Shown here: positions 23,231 to 31,369 of the stretch, piece after piece
Layout: every line of letters begins with the position of its first letter
Position numbering within the stretch: position 1 is the stretch's first letter
Source: Nitrospirota bacterium
Lineage (GTDB): Bacteria > Nitrospirota > Thermodesulfovibrionia > Thermodesulfovibrionales > Magnetobacteriaceae
Direction: 5' to 3'
NCBI GenBank assembly: GCA_015233015.1
Contig: JADFYO010000033.1
Location: 1 to 38,505, forward strand
DNA: 38,505 nt
Position numbers and translations under genes: made by a program
The notes under the pieces: generated by a model
The model's database searches: none
The model's input: only the letters and a program-made list of their open reading frames with translations
Told to the model about the DNA's origin: nothing

Positions 23231-24955
23231 ATGAACAGAATTGTTGCGATTGTTCAGGCTACGTATATGTCGTCATTTTTCCCGGGAAGGGTTTTGGCTG
23301 CCGTTGCCGATAAAACAGTTTTAGAATATATATGTTTGAGAATCAAGGAACTCTCATTTCCCGAAGATATTATCCTTGCTACCAGTGACCTTCCCGAAGA
23401 CGATACCATATCAAATGCCGCCACAATTCTTGGCATGAAAGTCTATAGGGGAAGCAAATACGATGTTATTGGCAGATTAGCAAATGCCGCTATGCTCTCT
23501 CCATGTGAAACAATATTAAAGGTAAACGGAAACTACCCATTGTTTGATCCCCATCTGGCACAACAGATGATTGCAGACCATATCGACAATGATTTTGAGT
23601 TCAGTTATAATGAGCATGACAAAGGGACTGTCTATGGCACCGGTTGTGAAGTAATCAGGAAATCAACGCTTATTGCCCTGAATAAGGAACAGCTAACTGT
23701 GGAACAGCGGGAGTCCGGTACGCTTTATTTTCACCAGAATAAGCATCGTTACCGTACTCACATGCCTGTCTATTCAAATCCCCGGCCTCATTACAAGGTA
23801 TGTTTCGATACTCATAAAGATCTTAGTCTTATAGAGTTCATCTTAAAAAATCTGAAGCGGCCATATACAGATGAAATTATAGAGCTGCTTGACAACAATC
23901 CAATCCTTGCAGAGAGTAATAAATATGAAACTGTGCGCGAGGTTGGGATTGAGAAAATCCTGCTATTTCCTGAAAAGATTGCCGCGATAAAAGATATAGC
24001 CACTGATATAAGAAACAACTCAGCTCCAGACATGTCATATCCCGTAAGTGTGGAGCTTTCTCTGACGCACAGGTGCAATTTCAATTGTGTCTGGTGTTCT
24101 GACAGCGCACTGCGCGCCCGCCACGAAGACGCCCTGACGCTTGATGTTCTCGATACCCTCTTCAAAGACCTTCGCAGCGGCGGCACTAAGGGAATCGTAA
24201 TAGAAGGAGGCGGTGAGCCTACACTGTACAAATATTTCTCACGCGTGGTCGAAATTGCCAGTGATTATGGGTTTGGCGTTGGTGTTATTACAAACGGCAG
24301 CACTGCAATAGAAAGGACAATCGCCGATAAGTGCGAGTGGATACGCGTCAGCCTTGACGCCTCAAACTCTGAAGAACACAGGGTTCTCAAAAACACTACT
24401 TCGTTTGAAAAGGTAATGAGCAATATCAAAGACCTATGCCAATCAAAAGCGGCCATAGGCATAGGTTACGTTGTAACATCCAGAAACATTAACAATCTTG
24501 ACGCGTTAATTCTGAGATTGTATGAATTCGGTGTAAAATATATTCAGTTCAGACCAGTCATAGATCACCCGGAGATGGATGTGGATGTTGACATTTCATA
24601 TCTCAAACGCTATGAAAGCAATAAATTCTCAGTGATTATAGACGGTATGGATGAGAATGTTATCGAAGGCAACGATGGTATTCCCTGCACTGCTCACAGT
24701 GTAACGTCGGTGATTTCTGCCGACGGAGGTGTGTATTTATGCGGCAGGCTCAATATTCATGACTGGATAAAGCCGATTGGCAACATAACGACAGAATCCT
24801 TCCATGACATATGGTACGGGCAGGAGCGAATAAGGCAGTCCGCTCAGCTGCTCGACCCTGATTTTTGCAAGAAAAATTGCCCACGTTGCCGCCTGACTAA
24901 GTTTAATCAGCTGTTTGGCCGCCTTAGCAGGATTCAGACTAAAAACTTTATTTAA
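23231..24955 (+). CDS. SpsF-like cytidylyltransferase fused to radical SAM/SPASM enzyme
   Basis: The 574-residue protein has two enzyme halves. Residues 1-245 resemble SpsF/CMP-NeuAc-type nucleotidyltransferases (ATSDLPEDDTISNAA, FFPGRVLAAV, NGNYPLFDP). The family Arg of Q-A-R is replaced, and the usual G-D before the N/C-P-L segment reads G-N, so this half may bind rather than react. Residues 270-480 are a radical SAM barrel with a CxxxCxxC cluster site at C282, C286 and C289 (RCNFNCVWC) and a GGGEPTL motif. The C-terminal 80 residues form a SPASM-type region with cysteines (ADGGVYLCGR, CKKNCPRC) for further iron-sulfur clusters. It opens the sugar cluster. Inference: a radical rearrangement, epimerisation or dehydration on a nucleotide-activated sugar. 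The fusion is uncommon. Confidence 0.85.
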   Translation: MNRIVAIVQATYMSSFFPGRVLAAVADKTVLEYICLRIKELSFPEDIILATSDLPEDDTISNAATILGMKVYRGSKYDVIGRLANAAMLSPCETILKVNGNYPLFDPHLAQQMIADHIDNDFEFSYNEHDKGTVYGTGCEVIRKSTLIALNKEQLTVEQRESGTLYFHQNKHRYRTHMPVYSNPRPHYKVCFDTHKDLSLIEFILKNLKRPYTDEIIELLDNNPILAESNKYETVREVGIEKILLFPEKIAAIKDIATDIRNNSAPDMSYPVSVELSLTHRCNFNCVWCSDSALRARHEDALTLDVLDTLFKDLRSGGTKGIVIEGGGEPTLYKYFSRVVEIASDYGFGVGVITNGSTAIERTIADKCEWIRVSLDASNSEEHRVLKNTTSFEKVMSNIKDLCQSKAAIGIGYVVTSRNINNLDALILRLYEFGVKYIQFRPVIDHPEMDVDVDISYLKRYESNKFSVIIDGMDENVIEGNDGIPCTAHSVTSVISADGGVYLCGRLNIHDWIKPIGNITTESFHDIWYGQERIRQSAQLLDPDFCKKNCPRCRLTKFNQLFGRLSRIQTKNFI

Positions 24956-24966
24956 GGGAGGAGACC

Positions 24967-25998
24967 TTGAAAATTCCTTTTGAACAACTGTACAGACAAA
25001 AATATTACCGCCTGCTCGATGAGGTGTTTGACAGCAGCTTTCTTTCCGAAGGCAGGATGTTAAGGGATTTTGAGGAAGGATTTGGCCGTTTCACAGGCGT
25101 ACCGTGTCTTGGCGTTAGCAACGGCGGCACTGCGCTATTGAGCATCTTTGAGTACATTGGCGTGGAAGGAAAGGACGTCATAGTTCCCGCCAATACCTTC
25201 TGGGCAACCGCCGCTGCCCCTAAGAGAGCTGGCGCCAATGTTATCTATGCGGATTGCAACCGCGACGACCTATGTCTTTCTTATGAAGATCTGAAAAAGA
25301 AGATTACAAAGAACACCAAAGCCGTCGTTATTGTCCATATAGGCGGCCATATTGCCTTTGAAATCGAGAAAATAGCGGCGTTATGCAAGGAGAGGGCAAT
25401 CTTTTTAGTCGAGGACTGCGCCCACGTCCACGGCGGCACATGGAGAGGTAAAACCGGCGGGGACTGGGGTTTTGCCGGGGCTTATTCATTTTATGCCACC
25501 AAGACCATGCCTATGGGTGAAGGCGGCATGGTGTGTTCTCATAATGAGGACTTCATGCAGTGGTTGAAGCACTATAGAAACTACGGGAAAAAGGTTGCCG
25601 GCGGCAATGTGTCGTATGTCATGAAAAATGGTTTTAATTTCAGAATGAATGAAGTCAGCGCGGCCCTTGGACTTATCCAGCTGGAGCGCCTGCCTGAAAT
25701 TCTTAATTGGAAGAGAAGGCTTGCCAGCAAGTACGATAAGATATTCGCCAATACAATCGTATTTCCCGAAGGAATGATATCAGGCTACTACAAGTACATT
25801 GTATTTGATTATGAGCTGAAACAGGAGACCGGCAAGGTGTTTGCCCGGACTGATTTCGGGCCTGAAATAGAGGGAATTCCTTATGATCTACCCAATTCCA
25901 CATGGATTGCCGCTCACCATAAGTGTCCCCCGATTTATTATGGATGGGATAGTGCTGACCAGGCAATAGACGAATTAAGGACAATACTGTTGAAGTGA
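24967..25998 (+). CDS. DegT/DnrJ/EryC1/StrS-family sugar aminotransferase
   Basis: The 343-residue PLP enzyme transfers an amino group to a keto sugar nucleotide. The PLP lysine is K179 in SFYATKTMPMGEGGM, with the cofactor aspartate in LVEDCAHVHG and the NGGTALL and PANTFWAT substrate loops. The start is TTG at 24967 with GGGAGGAG just upstream. The preceding gene stops 11 bases before, and the next overlaps by GTGA, so the block is one operon. In nonulosonic-acid pathways this class makes the amino sugar precursor. Confidence 0.9.
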   Translation: MKIPFEQLYRQKYYRLLDEVFDSSFLSEGRMLRDFEEGFGRFTGVPCLGVSNGGTALLSIFEYIGVEGKDVIVPANTFWATAAAPKRAGANVIYADCNRDDLCLSYEDLKKKITKNTKAVVIVHIGGHIAFEIEKIAALCKERAIFLVEDCAHVHGGTWRGKTGGDWGFAGAYSFYATKTMPMGEGGMVCSHNEDFMQWLKHYRNYGKKVAGGNVSYVMKNGFNFRMNEVSAALGLIQLERLPEILNWKRRLASKYDKIFANTIVFPEGMISGYYKYIVFDYELKQETGKVFARTDFGPEIEGIPYDLPNSTWIAAHHKCPPIYYGWDSADQAIDELRTILLK

Positions 25999-26639
25999 AA
26001 AACCCAACGACATTGGCGGTAATACCGGCTCGCGGCGGAAGTAAAGGAATCCCCCGCAAAAATATTAAGTCAATAGCGGGGAAGCCGCTGATTGCGTGGA
26101 CTATCGAGGCCGCAAGACAGTCGTCTCTCATTGACCGTTTCGTGGTATCCACCGAAGACGCCGAAATCGCAGGGGTTGCTCTGGCGTATGGCGCGGAGGT
26201 ATTGGACCGCCCAACGGAGTATGCCTCTGACGATGCCGCAACGGTGGATGTGCTTCGTCACGCTGTGAAGATGATACCGTGCAATACGGTTGTGCTTTTA
26301 CAGGCGACTTCCCCTGTGCGTAGCAGCAGTCTTATCGACGAATGTATCAGGGAGTTTTCGGAGGGTGGTTATGACTCGCTGGCTACCGGATTTATATGCA
26401 AATACATCGAATACGCGAAAAATACCTTGCGAAGGCAGGATATTCAGGGGTTTTTTTATGACGATGGAAATGTGTATGTGATAAAGGCCGACCTTATCGG
26501 GGGCGGGGACCGTTATGGAACAAAAATATGCAGAAAGGTCATCGGCAGGCGGGAGAATGTTGATATAGATGACGAGTTTGATTTTTGGATTGCGGAAAAG
26601 ATATTGTCAGAAATGGGGCAAGGTCTGATTAATTTTTAA
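25995..26639 (+). CDS. NeuA-like CMP-sugar (acylneuraminate) cytidylyltransferase
   Basis: The 214-residue protein has all the marks of the CMP-nonulosonate synthetases: IPARGGSKGIPRKNI at residues 10-24, VVSTEDAEIA, LLQATSPVRS and the C-terminal NVDIDDEFDFWIAEK. The reaction activates a nonulosonic acid with CTP. The GTG start overlaps the aminotransferase stop. A second, weaker cytidylyltransferase domain sits in the first gene of the cluster, so this is likely the working CMP enzyme. Confidence 0.9.
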   Translation: MKNPTTLAVIPARGGSKGIPRKNIKSIAGKPLIAWTIEAARQSSLIDRFVVSTEDAEIAGVALAYGAEVLDRPTEYASDDAATVDVLRHAVKMIPCNTVVLLQATSPVRSSSLIDECIREFSEGGYDSLATGFICKYIEYAKNTLRRQDIQGFFYDDGNVYVIKADLIGGGDRYGTKICRKVIGRRENVDIDDEFDFWIAEKILSEMGQGLINF

Positions 26640-26657
26640 GTGAGGAGCTGGGAAATA

Positions 26658-27377
26658 ATGGACGAGAAATATTTCAGCGTGATAGTGCCGGTTTATAACG
26701 GCGGGAGATTTATAGAGAGGGCGCTCTCATCGGCATTTGAGCAAGATGCGGCAGGCTTCGGCTATGAAGTTATAGTTATAAACGACGGCTCAACCGACAA
26801 CACATCGGAGGTGTTGTCAAAGTATGGCGACAGGATTGTCCTTGTCGAAAGGCGGCAAAACAGAGGTCTGGTCTATTCGGTAAACGAGGGTATCAGGGCC
26901 GCTTCCGGGCCATATATCATAAGGCTTGACGCCGACGACGAGTTTGCTCCTGACACGCTTTATCTTCACAGGGAGTTTCTCGAAGGATACGGGGCAGATT
27001 TCTCTTTTTCAGATTACGTGAATATTAACGAGTGGGACAGGACATCTGAGCGCGTGTCCATAAGGGGCAACTACCTGAAGATGATAGCCATCGGGATAGC
27101 CTTCAAAAGAGAGATATTCGATAAGGCGGGCATGTATGACGATATGTTCTGGGAGGAACACAATTTTATGCTCAAGGTTCTTGCGGCAGGCTTTAAGGGT
27201 GTTTACATCCCTCTTCCACTCATTAAGTACTATCACCATGATGCCAATATGACACTAAACGCGGGCAATCGCCTTGCGGGCTGGCAGGCGCTGCTTCAAA
27301 AGTGGGACAGAGAAAGGCTTGCCTCGTTCGGGTATGACCCGGAGTTGCAGCAGTTATTGCAGGGCAAGGGGGAATAG
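26658..27377 (+). CDS. Family 2 glycosyltransferase
   Basis: About 239 residues with a GT-A fold: FSVIVPVYNGGRFIERALSS, EVIVINDGSTDNTSEV and the DxD-type RLDADDEF metal site near residue 100. The end of the protein has WEEHNFMLKV, typical of the acceptor half. No membrane segment is seen. The ATG at 26658 is preferred over the GTG at 26640 because the protein then starts at the conserved first strand. It probably adds the sugar made by the cluster to a surface glycan or flagellin. Confidence 0.9.
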   Translation: MDEKYFSVIVPVYNGGRFIERALSSAFEQDAAGFGYEVIVINDGSTDNTSEVLSKYGDRIVLVERRQNRGLVYSVNEGIRAASGPYIIRLDADDEFAPDTLYLHREFLEGYGADFSFSDYVNINEWDRTSERVSIRGNYLKMIAIGIAFKREIFDKAGMYDDMFWEEHNFMLKVLAAGFKGVYIPLPLIKYYHHDANMTLNAGNRLAGWQALLQKWDRERLASFGYDPELQQLLQGKGE

Positions 27378-27380
27378 GTA

Positions 27381-28187
27381 ATGGGAAATCATACTACAAT
27401 AATAGCTGAGATAGGGGAGAACTTTATTGGAGATCTGGACATAGCCGCGTCTCTGGTAGATAAGGCCGCAGAGGCGGGTGCGGATATAGTTAAGTTTCAG
27501 TCGTACAGATGGCAGGATTTCAGAGACGACGACCCTGAGAAGGAGTGGTTTAAGAAGGTAACGCTTTCCGATGCCGCGCACTTCATGCTGAAAGAAAGGG
27601 CAGACAAGGCAGGCATTGGGTTTCTCTCCACACCATTTACGGTTGAACGGGCGAAATTTCTTGTTGAACAACTTGGTCTCAGGCAAATTAAGATTGCCTC
27701 CGGTATAATGCTCAACTTTCCAATCATGGATTATATAAACAACAGCGGTGTGGAACATGTCCTCGTCTCAACCGGCATGGCCACAATAGACGAAATCAAC
27801 GCCGCCGTTAAAATGCTGAATAAAATAAAGAGTATCACCATACTGCACTGCGTGACGCAGTACCCGTGCAGGGATGAAGACGCCAATCTGACGGCTATTC
27901 AAACTCTTTTGAAACAGTTTCAGCACCCTATTGGATATTCCGACCACACCATAGGAACAGACGCGTGTATTGCCGCGGCGGCCTTGGGTGCTTCGGTCAT
28001 AGAGAAGCATTACACCTTTGATAACAATTGCAAAGAGGGTACCGACCACGAAATATCGGTAGAGCCGGCGGCGCTCAGGTCAATGGTTCAATCGATAAGA
28101 AGAGTGGAAAAGATGCTGGGAAGCGGTATAAAAGTCCCATGCAGTGGCGAACGGGAGATAATTAATTTCGTCAGAAACAGGTTTTAA
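27381..28187 (+). CDS. NeuB-family sialic/nonulosonic acid synthase, SAF domain missing
   Basis: The 268-residue TIM barrel condenses phosphoenolpyruvate with an amino sugar to give a nonulosonic acid. Family points seen: IIAEIGENFIGDL (usual G-N-H-N-G altered), DIVKFQSY, GFLSTPF, KIASG, LVSTGMA, HCVTQYPC, and the metal histidines in GYSDHTIG and IEKHYTFD. The protein ends at INFVRNRF, where relatives of 330-350 residues go on into a C-terminal SAF (antifreeze-like) domain that closes the neighbour's active site in the dimer. The stop is four bases from the edge of a dispersed repeat (28192), so the end may have been lost by insertion. Short natural homologues also exist. Confidence 0.87.
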   Translation: MGNHTTIIAEIGENFIGDLDIAASLVDKAAEAGADIVKFQSYRWQDFRDDDPEKEWFKKVTLSDAAHFMLKERADKAGIGFLSTPFTVERAKFLVEQLGLRQIKIASGIMLNFPIMDYINNSGVEHVLVSTGMATIDEINAAVKMLNKIKSITILHCVTQYPCRDEDANLTAIQTLLKQFQHPIGYSDHTIGTDACIAAAALGASVIEKHYTFDNNCKEGTDHEISVEPAALRSMVQSIRRVEKMLGSGIKVPCSGEREIINFVRNRF

Positions 28188-28191
28188 TAAT

Positions 28192-28281
28192 GCCGGAGTA
28201 CCGAAGCCGCCAACGAGCGGCAGCCCAAACTTGATGATAAAACGTGTGCGAGAAACAGGGGTACGAGGGGGGGATAATCCC
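28192..28281 (+). repeat. Dispersed hairpin repeat, copy A
   Basis: The first 34 bases match copy B (38127-38160) at 33 positions, and similarity continues for about 55 more (GATAAAAC, TGCGAGAA, CAGGG, a G-run, then CCC). The conserved core holds a GCCGC-N6-GCGGC hairpin. The copy lies just after the shortened NeuB gene. Confidence 0.8.
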
Positions 28282-28330
28282 AATACAGTCCGGTATAGAA
28301 ATTGCTGACAAAAACAGATCCCCAAGTCAA

Positions 28331-28404
28331 AACCAATAGTTGATAGTAGTCATATCAACTATCCTGATAATTATAATTAACATCTAGATTTTTCACTATT
28401 GGTT
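28331..28404. repeat. Nested inverted repeats left of the IS1634 remnant
   Basis: Outer arms AACCAATAG (28331-28339) and CTATTGGTT (28396-28404) are perfect complements. Inside lies a 10-bp perfect stem, ATAGTTGATA (28336-28345) with TATCAACTAT (28353-28362). The whole 74-bp unit looks like a miniature element or the end of an older insertion. No protein is encoded. Confidence 0.55.
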
Positions 28405-28417
28405 GTGCAACAATTCA

Positions 28418-29963
28418 CTCACCTTCGACAGTCATAGACAAATAAATCATCAAAGACCCGCGTAGAATGTAGGGATAGGCATCGAAAAAGCCCCAAAAAG
28501 TTCAAAAAGCGTAGGCACACGAATATCAATAATAATCTTGATATATTAGTGGACATACATGTATAGTGTAGGCATGTATATGAGAACTACGAAAAGAAAA
28601 AACAAGGACGGCTCCGTTGTCAGTTACCTGCAGCTGGCACATAATATCAGGGACGGCAAGAAAGGTGCAATACGAGCAGAGGTACTGTATAATTTTGGCA
28701 GGAGTGATCAGCTTGACATTGAAGCAATAAGGCGGCTCATAAAAAGTCTGACAAGATTTCTACCGCCGGAGGAACATTAGGCAACAACTGGCAATTTAGA
28801 TTTTGTAAGTAGCAAGCCGATGGGAGGCGCATATTTATTGCGTAAAATCTGGGAAAAGATTGGAATAAAGGATATGTTGAATAAAAGTTTGAGGGAGCGG
28901 TAATTCACAGCGCCATAGGTGTAGAGGAATGGGTTAAGCATGACGTAGCCTTGGGCAACGATACACCAATAAGTTTGCATCGATTGTATCGTGCTATGGA
29001 CTAGAAGAAGGAGGTATTTTTCGCTACGGCGGACTTGTTGAACCTATCGGTAGATCTTCTTTTTTTTGATACGACAAGTACATATGTAGAGCGGGACGAA
29101 GAGGACATAGAAGGGTTGAGGCGTTATGGTCATTCGAAAGACCATCGTCCCGATTTACCAAGGGTGGAGGGCATTATATTATAGGAGAACATGCAGGGGA
29201 CGGAAGTGATGCTCATAGGGAAGTCCTTTCACATGGGGGACGTTTTAAAAAAGTCAAAGACAACTTGGAGATAAAGGAAGTGGTTGTCGGAGATGGCGTT
29301 TTATCGTTGTGTATAATCCTCTTGAAGCGGTACGGGATGCCGAGAAAAGAGAAGAAACCATCAAAAGAATATCTGAAAATATTTCCGCAATGAAGGGGAA
29401 AACGGAACAGTCTTACAAGAAGGCTCTCTGCGTCTTAACTGGGCATCGAACGATGGGCCGGTATGTAACGTTGGATGACAATGGGGGCAGCAATGATAAA
29501 CGAGACAAAGCTGAAGGAAGATGCGCGGTATGACGGCAAATATGTTCTGTCTACAAGCGACGACACGTTGAGCGCGGAAGATGTTGCCTTGGGATATAAG
29601 CAGCTCATTGAAGTTGAAAGAGCTTTCAGAACATTGAAGCCGACCTGGGAGCTGCGCCCTATGTATCACAGGAAAGACGACCGAATCAGTTCTCATATAC
29701 TGTTGTGTTTTCTATCCTTGCTTCTAATCCGGGGCGCCGAAAGGGAAAGCGGCATGACATGGGCTTCCATACGAGATGTAATGAATCGTCTGCATCTCGG
29801 TGAATTTCGCTGTGAGGACAGCATAGTATTTCAAACAACAAAAATTACTCCTGAACAAGCCGCCATCTTAACCTGTAGGCACACGCCTTTTTTGACATAC
29901 CCTTTAACTACCTGTTATTACGCTGTATTTTAGCCTTGTTTAATTACGACTGTCGAAGGTGAG
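28418..29963 (+). mobile_element. Decayed IS1634-family insertion sequence
   Basis: Perfect 16-bp inverted ends, CTCACCTTCGACAGTC (28418-28433) and GACTGTCGAAGGTGAG (29948-29963), enclose a single broken transposase gene. The length of about 1.55 kb is short for the family, which fits internal deletion. Flanks AATTCA and AAGAAG do not match, so no target duplication is visible. Confidence 0.85.
28574..29933 (+). pseudogene. IS1634-family transposase, frameshifted and partly deleted
   Basis: The reading frame is broken at several points. The N terminus (MYMRTTKRKNKDG, then VLYNFGR and IRRLIKSLTRFL) is typical of IS1634-type DDE transposases. A separate frame near 29065 encodes FFDTTSTYVERDE with the first catalytic Asp (D-T-T-S). 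Another at 29309-29533 carries the KREETIKRISENISAM segment. The last (29475-29933) has GYKQLIEVERAFRTLKPTWELRPMYH with the catalytic Glu region, and HILLCFLSLLL. The element cannot make active transposase. A ribosome binding region is not evident. Confidence 0.88.
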
Positions 29964-30006
29964 AAGAAGTGACCGATTGAAAGGGAATCAATCGGCCACT
30001 TCTTCT
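29962..30006. terminator. 19-bp stem hairpin at the IS right end
   Basis: AGAAGAAGTGACCGATTGA (29962-29980) pairs with 29988-30006 with one mismatch, around a seven-base loop. It lies 19 bases after the stop of the small minus-strand gene, so it is probably that gene's terminator. No T-run follows on either strand. The IS end abuts its base, so the insertion may have cut the T-run away. Confidence 0.6.
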
Positions 30007-30024
30007 ATTGACCTGACCTGGCAG

Positions 30025-30207
30025 TTAAGCGTAGAGATTAACCTTTGTGCCAGTGCCTTGTGGATTATCGGCAGGTGAAGTTATTTTTGCACCGCCTGGC
30101 TCTAATTTAGTTATTTTTGATTCTACCGATTGTTGAAATTCCTTAAATCTTGTATTATTTAGAGAAGCAACTGCATTAATTGTACTACTTACTCCAGCAA
30201 TTGACAT
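30025..30207 (-). CDS. Small orphan protein (60 residues)
   Basis: The predicted product starts MSIAGVSSTINAVASLNN and ends GTGTKVNLYA. AGGAGGT seven bases before the ATG at 30207 is an excellent ribosome site, which supports a real gene; a longer frame from 30270 has none. No membrane segment or cysteine is present. I do not recognise a named family. The M-S-I-x-G-(V/I)-S-S start recurs in small proteins of environmental bacteria, which is only a recollection. Confidence 0.65.
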   Translation of the reverse strand: MSIAGVSSTINAVASLNNTRFKEFQQSVESKITKLEPGGAKITSPADNPQGTGTKVNLYA

Positions 30208-30417
30208 AAAGTACCTCCTGCACTTAATTATTGGGAAAAGCTCCATTACCGTTTTTATACGTAGAAACATTATACGTAGAAAAAAACTTCATGTCAAGTG
30301 TTTTTTTATTCACAGTTTTCAGTTATCGACGTAGGGTGTGGACTTGGTGAGTGCCGTCCTCAGAGGCAACCGTTTAGCTCTATTGTTTTTAACCATAGAG
30401 TGTGTTACGATACTCGT

Positions 30418-31335
30418 ATGAAGGCATTTATTACAGGCGCTACCGGGTTTGTAGGTGCTCAGCTTTGTAAAAGGCTGACGGACGAGGGTATCGAGGTATT
30501 TGCGCTGACAAGACAAGGAGAAATCCACAATGCCATTTCCTCTGACGTTACCGTTGTCAGCGGTAATCCAATGGAAGATGGCATTTGGTATGACGCGGTT
30601 GCCGATTGCGATATTGTGATAAACCTTGCAGGTTCCCCGATATTTACAAAATGGAACGCTCAATCCAAAAAACTTATAAGAGACAGCCGGGTGCTTACTA
30701 CCCGTTCTTTGGTCAATGCCCTTGTCAGACACAGAAAAGATAAGAAGACAGTATTAATCAGCACCTCTGCAACCGGTTATTACGGCGGTACGGGGCAGGA
30801 TTTGGTTGATGAGCACACTGCCGCAGGCAGTGATTTTTTAGCGAAAACTGCGCAGGAGTGGGAGGCCGCGGCAATGACCGCCAAAAGTGCCGGCATCAGG
30901 GTCGTTATAACACGGTTTGGTGTTGTCTTAGGTAAAAACGGAGGCGCATTAAAGGCGATGCTGCCTGCCTTTAAATTTAATCTCGGCAGTCCCCTTGGAA
31001 GCGGAAAGCAGTGGTTTCCCTGGATACATATTGAAGACCTGCTTGAAATATTCAGTTTCATTATAAAAAACGATAAGATTGAAGGCCCGGTAAATTGCAC
31101 TTCACCGTCAGTTGTGAACAATAGCGATTTTTCGCGGGCATTAGCAGAAGCTCTGGGTAAGTTTTATTTCCTGCCTTCAGTGCCGGAGTTCATCGTCAGG
31201 CTGGCGCTGGGTGAGGTCAGCACCGTAGTCATGCAAGGCCAGCGGACAGTTCCGCAGAAACTCATCTCCAACGGTTTCAGATTTAAATACACAGGCATTG
31301 ACGGCGCGTTAAGAGATATTTTCAGCGGCAGCTAA
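30418..31335 (+). CDS. TIGR01777-family NAD(P)-dependent SDR (YfcH-like)
   Basis: The 305-residue protein has an extended short-chain dehydrogenase fold. The nucleotide-binding motif GATGFVG is at residues 7-13 (MKAFITGATGFVG), NLAGSPIF and STSATGYYGG are the family signature, and a C-terminal DUF1731-type segment follows (PEFIVRLALGE to PQKLISNGFRFKY). The substrate is unknown, as for most of this family. The ATG at 30418 matches the conserved start; an upstream ATG at 30298 would add 40 unrelated residues. Confidence 0.9.
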   Translation: MKAFITGATGFVGAQLCKRLTDEGIEVFALTRQGEIHNAISSDVTVVSGNPMEDGIWYDAVADCDIVINLAGSPIFTKWNAQSKKLIRDSRVLTTRSLVNALVRHRKDKKTVLISTSATGYYGGTGQDLVDEHTAAGSDFLAKTAQEWEAAAMTAKSAGIRVVITRFGVVLGKNGGALKAMLPAFKFNLGSPLGSGKQWFPWIHIEDLLEIFSFIIKNDKIEGPVNCTSPSVVNNSDFSRALAEALGKFYFLPSVPEFIVRLALGEVSTVVMQGQRTVPQKLISNGFRFKYTGIDGALRDIFSGS

Positions 31336-31343
31336 TAATCAGG

Positions 31344-31369
31344 GGGCGGCTACACAGGGCGGCTACACA
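31344..31369. repeat. 13-bp perfect tandem duplication at the DHH gene's 3' end
   Basis: GGGCGGCTACACA occurs twice without a gap (31344-31356 and 31357-31369). The DHH stop codon (31363-31365) lies in the second copy. A recent slippage event is likely. Confidence 0.75.
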
